Of a DNA stretch of 64,000 nucleotides, positions 23,638-30,897 are shown one piece after another. The notes beneath the pieces were generated by a model. The model saw only the letters and a program-made list of their open reading frames with translations. It made no database searches and was not told where the DNA came from. Every line of letters begins with the position of its first letter. Within the stretch, counting starts at the first letter, position 1. This DNA is from an uncultured Christensenella sp. (lineage in GTDB: Bacteria > Bacillota > Clostridia > Christensenellales > Borkfalkiaceae): contig CAJUEV010000002.1 in the NCBI GenBank assembly GCA_910585785.1, forward strand, positions 115,236 through 179,235. The letters are read 5' to 3'. The translations under genes were made by a program, and so were the position numbers.

Positions 23638-25764
23638 TTATAAGTGAAGCACTCTTGACTTTATTTCTTTTGTCTTGCCGACGTTCCAGAAGTTTTCGCC
23701 CAGATAACCGCAGGTGCGGCGGGTAACGTTCATTTTGCGCTGGTCCTTGTTGTGGCAAACGGGGCACTCCCACTCGTTATCGTCGTTTATGATAATTTCA
23801 CCGTCAAAGCCGCATACGTGGCAATAGTCGGACTTGGTGTTAAATTCAGCGTATTGAATATTGTCGTAAATAAATTTAACAACGTCCTCCATAGCGGTCA
23901 GATTATGGCGCATATTGGGTATTTCAACGTACGAAATAGCGCCGCCGGAAGAAATTTGCTGGAACTGGCTTTCAAACCGGAATTTATCGAAAGCGTTTAT
24001 GTCCTCGCGCACGTCCACGTGATAGCTGTTTGTATAGTAACCCTTGTCCGTTACGTCCTCTATGGTGCCGAAACGCTCCTTATCGATGCGCGCAAAACGG
24101 TAGCAAAGCGACTCGGCGGGGGTTCCGTACAAGCCGAAGCCCAAACCCGTTTCCTTCTTCCATTTTTCGCAGTGCTCGCGCAATACGTTCATAACCTTTA
24201 CGGCAAATTCAGCGCCCTTTTTGTCCGTATGAGAAACGCCCTTTACAAGTTTGGTCACCTCGTACAGCCCTATATATCCCAAAGATATGGTGGAATATCC
24301 GTCCATCAGGTATTTGTCAATCTTTTCGCCGGGCTCCAAACGGGCAATCGCGCCGTACTGCCAGTGCACGGGCGAAACGTCGCTGGTTACGCCGGTAAGC
24401 GCGTTGTGGCGGCACATAAGCGCCTCGTAACAAAGTTGAAGCCTTTCTTCAAGCAATTGCCAAAACTTCTTTTCGTCGCCCTTGGCAAGTATTCCGCACT
24501 GGGGCAGGTTTATTGAAACCACGCCCTGATTGAATCTGCCTTCAAACTTGTAGTTGCCGTTTTCATCCTTCCACGGTGAAAGGAACGAGCGGCAGCCCAT
24601 AGGCGAAAATACGTTGCCCTCGTAATTTTCGCGCATTTTCTTCGCGGAAATATAGTCGGGATAAAGGCGCTTGGACGAGCACTTTACCGCAAGACGGGTA
24701 AGATAGTCGTATTTTCCGCCTTTAAGGCAGTTATTTTCGTCAAGCACGTATATAAGTTTGGGGAACGCAGGCGTAACGTAAACGCCCTTTTCGTTCTTTA
24801 TTCCCTGATAACGCTGCTTCAAAATTTCCTCTATAATCATAGCGTTTTCTTCGATATATTCGTCTTTTTCGTCAAGATAGAGGAAAAGCGTGACGAACGG
24901 TGATTGTCCGTTTGTCGTCATAAGGGTGTTAATTTGGTATTGAATAGTCTGCACGCCCGCTTTAAGCGACTCCTGCAAGCGCATTTCAACAAAACTTTTT
25001 TTGGTTTTTTCGTCAAGAGAAGCGCCGAAAGTTTCATCGCACTGCTTTGCGTATTTTTGCTTTGTACGCCTTAAATATTTGCCGAGGTGCGCAATGTTGA
25101 CGGACTGTCCGCCGTACTGCGAGGACGCCACGGAAGCGATTATTTGCGTGGTTATAGTGCACGCCGTCTGAAACGATTTGGGGCTTTCTATCATTTTGCC
25201 GTTCATAACGGTGCCGTTTTCAAGCATATCTTTAATGTTTATAAGACAGCAGTTGAAAATGGGCTGCAAAAAGTAGTCCGCGTCGTGGAAATGAATCGCG
25301 CCTTCGTCGTGCGCTTTTGAAATATGTTTGGGCAAAAGCATACGGCGGGTAAGGTCCTTTGAAACTTCGCCCGCTATAAGGTCGCGCTGGGTGGAAGCCG
25401 TGCGCGCGTTTTTATTGGAGTTTTCCTCCATTACGTCCTTATTGGAGTTTTTAATAAGGGAAAGAATGCTTTCGTCGGTGGTGTTTGCCTTACGGATTAA
25501 CGCGCGTTCATAGCGGTAAATCATATAGGCTTTCATAAGTTGATATTTTTGCATTTCCATCAACTTTTCTTCAACCATATCCTGAATATCTTCGACAAGC
25601 AGTCTAAGTCTGTGGCGGGAAGCAATGTCCTCCACAATGGCGTCGATTTGCTGGGCGGATATTCTGTCCTCGGGGTCCACCGCTTCGTTAGCTTTGGAAA
25701 TGGCTACCGCGATTTTCTTCCTGTCGAAATCGCATACGCTGTTGTCGCGCTTAATAACTTTCAT
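23638..25764 (-). CDS. nrdD: Anaerobic ribonucleoside-triphosphate reductase
   Basis: This 708-residue class III reductase makes deoxynucleotides without oxygen. The N-terminal ATP-cone (MKVIKRDNSVCDFDRKKI, about 1-95) senses ATP/dATP. The large barrel contains CLINIKDML and GYIGLYEV. The C-terminus has the zinc site CHVCG...CPVCHN and the glycyl-radical loop RRTCGYLG. The start is set at 25764 because GGAGG lies seven bases upstream; a frame reaching 25821 lacks a site. A consensus promoter and two NrdR boxes precede it. Confidence 0.97.
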   Translation of the reverse strand: MKVIKRDNSVCDFDRKKIAVAISKANEAVDPEDRISAQQIDAIVEDIASRHRLRLLVEDIQDMVEEKLMEMQKYQLMKAYMIYRYERALIRKANTTDESILSLIKNSNKDVMEENSNKNARTASTQRDLIAGEVSKDLTRRMLLPKHISKAHDEGAIHFHDADYFLQPIFNCCLINIKDMLENGTVMNGKMIESPKSFQTACTITTQIIASVASSQYGGQSVNIAHLGKYLRRTKQKYAKQCDETFGASLDEKTKKSFVEMRLQESLKAGVQTIQYQINTLMTTNGQSPFVTLFLYLDEKDEYIEENAMIIEEILKQRYQGIKNEKGVYVTPAFPKLIYVLDENNCLKGGKYDYLTRLAVKCSSKRLYPDYISAKKMRENYEGNVFSPMGCRSFLSPWKDENGNYKFEGRFNQGVVSINLPQCGILAKGDEKKFWQLLEERLQLCYEALMCRHNALTGVTSDVSPVHWQYGAIARLEPGEKIDKYLMDGYSTISLGYIGLYEVTKLVKGVSHTDKKGAEFAVKVMNVLREHCEKWKKETGLGFGLYGTPAESLCYRFARIDKERFGTIEDVTDKGYYTNSYHVDVREDINAFDKFRFESQFQQISSGGAISYVEIPNMRHNLTAMEDVVKFIYDNIQYAEFNTKSDYCHVCGFDGEIIINDDNEWECPVCHNKDQRKMNVTRRTCGYLGENFWNVGKTKEIKSRVLHL

Positions 25765-25888
25765 TTCACGTCCTCCGTTAAGGCACGCTTTATTTTGTGC
25801 CCGATTTTTTGCCGTATACAATATATAGTATTATTACAAGTAACAACTCTATATTCCACACGCCGCCTTTTTAAGCGGTGCAAGGCTA

Positions 25889-25917
25889 AGTATAATATGC
25901 TTGTCCCGTTATGTCAA
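25889..25917 (-). promoter_or_regulatory. nrdD promoter
   Basis: On the minus strand TTGACA (25912-25917), a 17-base spacer and TATACT (25889-25894) form a near-perfect sigma-A promoter. The leader to the nrdD ATG is about 118 bases. Confidence 0.85.
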
Positions 25918-25925
25918 GCGCAAAA

Positions 25926-25974
25926 ACACAATATCTTGTATGATAATTTTTAACGCTATAACTATATATTGTGT
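25926..25974 (-). promoter_or_regulatory. Pair of NrdR boxes
   Basis: ACACAATATCTTGTAT (25926-25941) and, on the other strand, ACACAATATATAGTTA (25959-25974) both match the NrdR box consensus acaCwAtATaTwGtgt. Their centres are 33 bases apart, close to three helical turns, as usual for NrdR pairs. They sit just upstream of the nrdD -35. Confidence 0.8.
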
Positions 25975-26098
25975 GTTATATTTTGTAACATTTTAATGGT
26001 TTTTGTCGGAAAACGTCCGTTTAGAGTGTTAAAACACGGTTTAAACGCCGTGAAACGTAACACTTTGTAAAACATTTTGCACAAACCCGCGTCAAGGC

Positions 26099-26222
26099 AA
26101 AAAAATAACGGCGACTTATTGGGTCGTCGTTGCGGTAATATTGCCGTCCGCCGCTTACAAGAAGCGGCGCTTACTTTGCGGGGCAAAACGCGCTTGCCGA
26201 CAGTTCACCTTCCGCATTTCGA
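26099..26222 (-). ncRNA. Candidate small RNA gene of unknown family
   Basis: A promoter (26228-26256) would start a minus-strand transcript near 26222. It ends at a hairpin, AACGACGAC with GTCGCCGTT (26107-26115 with 26123-26131), followed by A and seven T. The ~124-nt RNA can fold with an outer TGCGG/CCGCA stem enclosing GGCAA...TTGCC and a strong 8-bp hairpin CGCCGCTT-CTTGT-AAGCGGCG. The only frame inside is a 20-codon ATG without a ribosome site. It lies in the otherwise empty 570-base gap between nrdD and a small gene. It does not match 6S, SRP, tmRNA or RNase P RNA by eye. Confidence 0.55.
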
Positions 26223-26227
26223 TTATT

Positions 26228-26256
26228 ATTTTACGTTACGGCGCGGCAAAAGTCAA
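26228..26256 (-). promoter_or_regulatory. Promoter of the candidate small RNA
   Basis: On the minus strand TTGACT (26251-26256), a 17-base spacer and TAAAAT (26228-26233). It has no downstream coding gene before the terminator at 26107-26131. Confidence 0.65.
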
Positions 26257-26273
26257 ATTAAATTGCCGCCGAT

Positions 26274-26306
26274 AAAAATTTGCAGGCGCTCTTTCAAAGC
26301 CCGCCT
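26274..26306 (-). terminator. Terminator after the 55-residue gene
   Basis: On the minus strand AGGCG...CTTT pairs with AAAG...CGCCT (26284-26306) and is followed by a TTTTT run (26274-26278). It supports the reality of the short gene upstream. Confidence 0.6.
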
Positions 26307-26340
26307 TACAAAAAGCGGTTAAACGCAAAATATTTATACG

Positions 26341-26508
26341 TTATTTTCCGTCGCTGCTTTTGCCGTCCGTTTCATTGTACATTTTATGAAACATAGCCAC
26401 TTCGTCGGGGTCAAGCGCAATCCGCTGAGAAAGCCCCGTACACTCGTTTACGCTTGCGCACTCTTTAAACACTTCTTTTATAAGATTGAATTCTTTACGT
26501 TTACTCAT
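26341..26508 (-). CDS. Small hypothetical protein
   Basis: This 55-residue hydrophilic protein (MSKRKEFNLIKEVFKECAS...DPDEVAMFHKMYNE) has two cysteines and predicted helices, without a membrane segment. No family is recognised. The ATG at 26508 is chosen because the upstream in-frame part (to 26532) looks non-coding; no strong ribosome site is seen. A terminator-like hairpin follows at 26274-26306. Confidence is limited by the short length. Confidence 0.45.
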   Translation of the reverse strand: MSKRKEFNLIKEVFKECASVNECTGLSQRIALDPDEVAMFHKMYNETDGKSSDGK

Positions 26509-26626
26509 ATTAGCAGTATGGGCGCAACGCAAGAAAATTATTCCAAAGTAATTAATTTTTTCCTTGAAGCCCGAAAAAAATATTTTTAAAAAGCAAATTT
26601 AAACGGGAAAGGTTGCGTGCAAAAAA

Positions 26627-27532
26627 TCAATCGTAAATACTGCGATAAATGTGTTCCGCATAAAGTCGGGCTACGTTTACGCCCGTAACCCGCTCTATCC
26701 CGCCGAAAAAGGCGTTTGAATTTACTTCGCAAACGTAATATCCGTTTTCGCCTAACAAAACGTCTATTCCGCAATAATCCAACCCCAAAATTTCAGCCGT
26801 TTTTATGCATAAACGCGCCATATCCGCAGGGCAATCAAATTTTTCGCCCCTGCCGCCCAACTCTAAATTAGAGCGGAAATCAATTTCCGACTGCCGCAGC
26901 ATAGCCGCCGCAACCTTTCCGCCAATCACTATAACGCGCACGTCCCTGCCCATACTTCCTACTATGCAGCGCTGAAAAAAATGCGGCGAAAATTGCAGTT
27001 TGCGCGCAAGTCGTTCAAGCTGCGCCCTGTCGTCCGCCTTGTAAACGCCTTTGCCGAGCGAGCCGTAACTGCTTTTTACTATGACGGGGTAACCCAAAGT
27101 TTTTTCTATATAATCCAGCCTTCGCGCGCTAACGTCCGCCTCGCCGTCATACCGCAGCAGTCCGGGAATTACCGCAGGCATAGGCACGCCTTCTTCCGCA
27201 AGCAGCGCGTGCGTGGTCATTTTGTCGTCGCAGGCGCGCACCGCCGAATGGCTGTTGAAAAGGCGCATCCCGCTTTTTTCAAGCAAGGCGGAAGCGTACT
27301 TATCCTTGTCCAGATACACGCAAAAATCGCAATCCGCCGCCCCGTTCACTACTTTGCCGCTATCGTCGGCATACAACGGAAAATCGCCGTTCCTCACCAC
27401 GTCGACGGCAATCCCCAAAGCGGAAAACTCGGTTTTAAGCCTTTGCGACTGGTTCAGCGCCGAAGGCAGATTGGAGTATGCGTTTATTAAAATAATTCCG
27501 CGTTTGCTTTTTGAAGCGTTTTTTTGTTCCAT
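26627..27532 (-). CDS. RimK-like ATP-grasp ligase
   Basis: This 301-residue protein has the RimK arrangement: an N-terminal pre-ATP-grasp domain (about 10-95), then VRACDDKMTTHALLAEEGVPMP, the ATP-binding KSSYGSLGKGVY, and the metal-binding end LDYCGIDVLLG...YVCEVNSNAFFGG. RimK-family enzymes ligate glutamate or another amino acid to a carboxyl group of a protein, peptide or cofactor. The acceptor is not indicated by the neighbours. No Shine-Dalgarno sequence is present. A promoter -10 ends nine bases before the ATG, so translation is probably leaderless. Confidence 0.85.
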   Translation of the reverse strand: MEQKNASKSKRGIILINAYSNLPSALNQSQRLKTEFSALGIAVDVVRNGDFPLYADDSGKVVNGAADCDFCVYLDKDKYASALLEKSGMRLFNSHSAVRACDDKMTTHALLAEEGVPMPAVIPGLLRYDGEADVSARRLDYIEKTLGYPVIVKSSYGSLGKGVYKADDRAQLERLARKLQFSPHFFQRCIVGSMGRDVRVIVIGGKVAAAMLRQSEIDFRSNLELGGRGEKFDCPADMARLCIKTAEILGLDYCGIDVLLGENGYYVCEVNSNAFFGGIERVTGVNVARLYAEHIYRSIYD

Positions 27533-27541
27533 ACGATTTAC

Positions 27542-27608
27542 AGTATAAATTTTTATTGCGTTTTCGTCAACGTATTTATTGTAATTTTACTCGCCGCAGT
27601 GGTATAAT
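27542..27608. promoter_or_regulatory. Divergent promoters for two leaderless genes
   Basis: Leftward: TTGACG (27565-27570), 17 bases, TATACT (27542-27547), with the RimK-like ATG nine bases on. Rightward: TTGTAA (27579-27584), 18 bases, TATAAT (27603-27608), with the HNH-protein ATG six bases on. Neither gene has a ribosome site. Confidence 0.7.
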
Positions 27609-27614
27609 CCGATT

Positions 27615-28043
27615 ATGAAACTCAACTTTGAATTAGTGCCGGACAGCTGCTGGCACAGCAATTTAAGAAGCCTGCTCTCCCCCGCGCAATGGGACTTAGT
27701 CCGCCGCGAAGCGTATGCGCGGGCAAACGGCAAGTGCGCGATTTGCGGCGCGCCCTCCGCCCGTCTTGAAGCGCACGAACGCTGGGAATACGACGAAGAC
27801 GCGCACGTGCAAAAACTTGCGGACGTTATAGCAATTTGCAGGCGCTGCCACGAGGTAATTCACATAGGCAGAACGCAGTTGAAAGGCAACGAGAGGGAAG
27901 CGGAAGCGCATTTTATGAAGGTGAACAACTGCACCTACGCAGAATATCGCAAAGCCCTTGGCGAGGCTAACGAAGCGCACCGCCGCAGAAATAAAGTTGC
28001 CGAGTGGAAACTCGATTTATCGTATCTGAAAAAATTTTGTTGA
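27615..28043 (+). CDS. HNH-type protein
   Basis: This 142-residue protein has the zinc-finger nuclease pattern of HNH proteins: WDLVRREAYARANGKCAICG (first CxxC), LEAHERWEYDE with the catalytic-type histidine, and ICRRCHEVIHIG (second CxxC plus His). A helical C-terminal region with FMKVNNCTYAEYRKAL follows. A small stand-alone family of this shape is widespread in bacteria; a nuclease role is likely from the fold but unproven. The ATG lies six bases after a consensus -10, so the mRNA is likely leaderless. No toxin, phage or restriction partner is adjacent. Confidence 0.75.
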   Translation: MKLNFELVPDSCWHSNLRSLLSPAQWDLVRREAYARANGKCAICGAPSARLEAHERWEYDEDAHVQKLADVIAICRRCHEVIHIGRTQLKGNEREAEAHFMKVNNCTYAEYRKALGEANEAHRRRNKVAEWKLDLSYLKKFC

Positions 28044-28237
28044 ATTTCTATTTACATTAAACGCAAACGGTTCAATAAACTAAAAGGGGCGCTTTTGCCT
28101 TAATCCCATAGGGAATTTAATAAGACGCAAATAAAAGATTTAGGCATAGCGTTAATACTTTTTTCGTGGACGAACCAGGCTACGCGTAGCCTAGTGAGAT
28201 ATAGATATGTTTTATATAGCACGCAAAATTCAATCGG

Positions 28238-28266
28238 TTGCGTTCTTCCATTTTTCGTGATATAAT
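28238..28266 (+). promoter_or_regulatory. Promoter of the DUF3592-like gene
   Basis: TTGCGT (28238-28243), a 17-base spacer and TATAAT (28261-28266). Upstream, the 16-bp palindrome AGGCTACGCGTAGCCT (28177-28192) lies in an AT-rich, otherwise featureless stretch (28044-28237). Confidence 0.65.
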
Positions 28267-28313
28267 GATTATACGATAAACAGTAATTTAGCGGTATAAC
28301 ACGGAGCAATTTT

Positions 28314-28817
28314 ATGACTGAAAAACCCGACAATCTTACTATCGTCCATATATGTGTAATGATTTTAATGGGAACAGCGTGTGCGCTTTTTTTTATCCAT
28401 TTTGTGACTGGGATAATCGACTATAATATTGATGCTCACGCAAATTATGTTAAAGAATATGCCACAATCGTGCGATATGAAGCAGTGCAAAATAGGTATC
28501 AAGGCTATGCCTATACTACCTATTATGAGTACGAAGCGGACGATGGAGTGTATTATGGTATGTGGCAAAGATTGATAGAAGATGAGGAAGAAGCAAAAGC
28601 GCAAGTGGGAAAGAAAGTGCCTATATACGTTGACCATACTTTGAAGCGCCATAGAAAAGATATAAATATTTCAAGTGATTATATTTGGATCGCGGGCACT
28701 ATCTCTCTTGTGTGTTTTGTTGTTTTTTTGAACTCATTCGTTAGGGAAATCATCTTTATAGTTAAGTGGAAAAAATACAAAAAAGAATTGCAAATGCAAT
28801 CCACGAATAAACGCTAA
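28314..28817 (+). CDS. DUF3592-like two-TM membrane protein
   Basis: 167 residues: an N-terminal membrane segment (about 9-33), an extracytoplasmic beta-rich domain containing YTTYYEYEADDGVYYG and KVPIYVDHTLKRHR, and a second membrane segment (about 122-145) with a basic tail. This layout and the Y-x-Y...D / IYVDP-like step resemble DUF3592 proteins of unknown function. It has GGAGC before the ATG and its own promoter and terminator. Codon usage is noticeably more A/T-rich than in neighbouring genes, which suggests acquisition by transfer. Confidence 0.6.
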   Translation: MTEKPDNLTIVHICVMILMGTACALFFIHFVTGIIDYNIDAHANYVKEYATIVRYEAVQNRYQGYAYTTYYEYEADDGVYYGMWQRLIEDEEEAKAQVGKKVPIYVDHTLKRHRKDINISSDYIWIAGTISLVCFVVFLNSFVREIIFIVKWKKYKKELQMQSTNKR

Positions 28818-28850
28818 ATTTCAATTTGTCTTTCTAAATAGTTTGTAGTA

Positions 28851-28883
28851 AAAAGCTCTCGAACAAATTGTTCGAGAGCTTTT
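28851..28883. terminator. Strong terminator in AT-rich island
   Basis: A perfect 14-bp stem (28851-28864 with 28870-28883) with A-rich left and T-rich right ends lies just after the DUF3592-like gene and could act in both directions. Confidence 0.85.
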
Positions 28884-28972
28884 GTCCTCGCTTGAAAGTA
28901 CAACTCTTAAAAATTTAGTATTTAATTCTCTACGAGAAGTGCGGTTTACTTTGCCTCCGCTTTTTTTTAATT

Positions 28973-29176
28973 TCAATCAGCTAAACCAAGCAAATAATCG
29001 GACGAAACGTTAAAATACTTTGCCGAAGTAATTATCGCCTCGGCATTCGGTATTCGCCGGCAATTTTCCCAATATGCCAAAGCGCTTTTACTTAAATTTA
29101 TGTTTTTTGCAAGCTGAACTATCGTCAGCCCCTTTTCCGTTCTCAATTCTTTCAGTCTTTCGGCAAATATTTCCAT
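28973..29176 (-). CDS. XRE-family HTH regulator
   Basis: This 67-residue protein is a single Cro/C1-type HTH: FAERLKELRTEKGLTIVQLA, KNINLSKSALAYWENCRRIP and the common tail AKYFNVSSDYLLGLAD. The start at 29176 is set at the beginning of the HTH; the upstream in-frame extension would run through the operator at 29215-29232. It probably represses its own promoter. It lies in the AT-rich island with the DUF3592-like gene. Confidence 0.75.
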   Translation of the reverse strand: MEIFAERLKELRTEKGLTIVQLAKNINLSKSALAYWENCRRIPNAEAIITSAKYFNVSSDYLLGLAD

Positions 29177-29214
29177 AAACCCAGCAAGCCACAATTGCGG
29201 AAAAAATACTTGAC

Positions 29215-29232
29215 TTTCCACATTTGTGGAAA
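29215..29232. promoter_or_regulatory. Palindromic operator upstream of the HTH gene
   Basis: TTTCCACA-TT-TGTGGAAA has perfect 8-bp arms. It sits 39 bases before the HTH gene ATG, overlapping the likely -35 region, as expected for autorepression. Confidence 0.6.
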
Positions 29233-29289
29233 CTCTTAAACAACAAACCATAAAATAATCCGCGCTAAGCGGCGCAATTTATATGGGGG

Positions 29290-29318
29290 TTGAAATAACA
29301 CAAACAACGTGGTACAAT
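29290..29318 (+). promoter_or_regulatory. glpK promoter
   Basis: TTGAAA (29290-29295), a 17-base spacer and TACAAT (29313-29318), 32 bases before the glpK ATG. Confidence 0.7.
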
Positions 29319-29350
29319 AAGCTAAACAAAAAACGCAGCAAGGAAAAATT

Positions 29351-30832
29351 ATGAAGTACGTTTTGGCGCTTGACCAGGGCACCACCAGCACCAGGGCAAT
29401 TATATTTGACAAACGCGGAAACACGGTGGCTTCCGCCCAACAGGAATTTGCGCAAATTTATCCCCGCGCAGGCTGGGTAGAGCACTCACCGCAGGATATA
29501 ATCGGCTCGACGGTGGGCGTAATAAGCGAAGCGCTTGCGCGCGCAAACCTTTCCGCGGCGGATATTGCCGCGACGGGCATAACAAACCAGCGCGAAACAA
29601 CCTTTGTATGGGACAAAAACACGGGTAAGCCTATACATAACGCAATTGTATGGCAATGCCGCCGAACCGCCGATTTTTGCGAAAAACTTAAACGCGACGG
29701 TTTTGCCGAAAAAATTTATAACAAAACGGGGCTTGTGCCCGACGCATACTTTTCCGCCACTAAAATTAAATGGATTTTAGACAACGTTGAAGGCACGCGT
29801 GCGCGCGCCGAACGCGGCGAACTGCTTTTCGGCACGGTGGATACTTTTTTGCTTTGGCAACTTTCAAAGGGCAAAATTTTCGCCACCGATTACACAAACG
29901 CAAGCCGTACTATGCTGTTCAACATTCATACCCTTAAATGGGATGAAGAATTGCTGAGGCTGTTTGACGTGCCCGCGAGTATGCTGCCGGAAGCGCGCCC
30001 CAGCGGCTGCTTTTACGGTGAAACCGACAAAAGTTACTTCGGCTCGCCTTTGCGCGTTTACGCCGTTGCAGGCGACCAGCAAGCCGCCCTGTTCGGGCAG
30101 ACGTGTTTTTCCGCTGGCGACGTAAAAAACACTTACGGTACGGGCTGTTTTTTGTTGATGAACACGGGCAGGCGCGCCGTAAAAAGCCGCAACGGGCTTG
30201 TGACGACGTTGGCGGCGGGGCTTGACGACAAGCCCGATTACGTGCTTGAAGGCTCGGTATTTGTAGGCGGCGCGGCGGTGCAGTGGCTTAGGGACGAAAT
30301 GAAAATTATTTCTTCCGCGGACGAAAGCGAGAAAAAAGCGCTTTCTGTAACGGACAGCGGCGGCGTGTACGTTGTGCCCGCGTTTACGGGGCTGGGGGCG
30401 CCGTATTGGGATGCGGAAGCGCGCGGAACCATAACGGGCATAACCCGCGGAACCACCACCGCGCATATAGTCAGGGCGGCGCTTGAAGGCATAGCGTACG
30501 AAGTCTGCGATTTGGTGCAGGCGATGGAAAAGGATTCCGGCATAAAACTTACGCGGCTTGCGGTGGACGGCGGCGCCTGCAAAAACAATTTTTTAATGCA
30601 GTTTCAGGCGGATATTTTAAACTGCGAAGCAGTCCGCCCCAAGGTTGCCGAAACCACCGCGCTGGGCGCGGCTTACCTTGCGGGACTGTGCGGCGGGGTT
30701 TGGAGCGGACTTGAAGAAATTAAGCAAAACTGCGCCGCGGACAAAGTCTTTATCCCAAATATGCCCGAAAGGGAAAGGCAACGGCTTTTGGAAGGCTGGA
30801 AAACCGCCGTTGCGAAAACCCGCGCAAAATAA
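29351..30832 (+). CDS. glpK: Glycerol kinase
   Basis: This 493-residue FGGY kinase phosphorylates glycerol to glycerol 3-phosphate. Motifs seen are [15 protein letters not shown] (phosphate 1), [44 protein letters not shown] and the late [18 protein letters not shown]. The match is canonical over the full length. AAGGA precedes the ATG. It is a single-gene unit with its own promoter and a strong terminator; no glpF or glpD is adjacent. Confidence 0.97.
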   Translation: MKYVLALDQGTTSTRAIIFDKRGNTVASAQQEFAQIYPRAGWVEHSPQDIIGSTVGVISEALARANLSAADIAATGITNQRETTFVWDKNTGKPIHNAIVWQCRRTADFCEKLKRDGFAEKIYNKTGLVPDAYFSATKIKWILDNVEGTRARAERGELLFGTVDTFLLWQLSKGKIFATDYTNASRTMLFNIHTLKWDEELLRLFDVPASMLPEARPSGCFYGETDKSYFGSPLRVYAVAGDQQAALFGQTCFSAGDVKNTYGTGCFLLMNTGRRAVKSRNGLVTTLAAGLDDKPDYVLEGSVFVGGAAVQWLRDEMKIISSADESEKKALSVTDSGGVYVVPAFTGLGAPYWDAEARGTITGITRGTTTAHIVRAALEGIAYEVCDLVQAMEKDSGIKLTRLAVDGGACKNNFLMQFQADILNCEAVRPKVAETTALGAAYLAGLCGGVWSGLEEIKQNCAADKVFIPNMPERERQRLLEGWKTAVAKTRAK

Positions 30833-30850
30833 ATTATAAACAAATTTAAA

Positions 30851-30882
30851 GCCGCCCCGCGCCAAAAAGCGCGCGGGGCGGC
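30851..30882. terminator. Terminator between glpK and MATE gene
   Basis: A 12-bp GC stem (30851-30862 with 30871-30882) is followed by TGTTTTTA. It separates two convergent genes. Confidence 0.85.
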
Positions 30883-30897
30883 TGTTTTTATTAATTT

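Noticed and set aside
26099..26222. Possible cobalamin riboswitch, because GGTGAA and CCCCGCAA-GTAA recall its core
   Set aside because: The B12 box and the later AG.CAGGA-type segments are missing, the order of stems differs, and the next gene has its own promoter.
26077..26322. 81-codon plus-strand frame over the candidate small RNA
   Set aside because: It lacks a ribosome site and is highly basic; the minus-strand promoter and terminator explain the region better.
28100..28333. 77-codon minus-strand frame upstream of the DUF3592-like gene
   Set aside because: It lacks a ribosome site, overlaps a good promoter on the other strand, and has no recognisable pattern.
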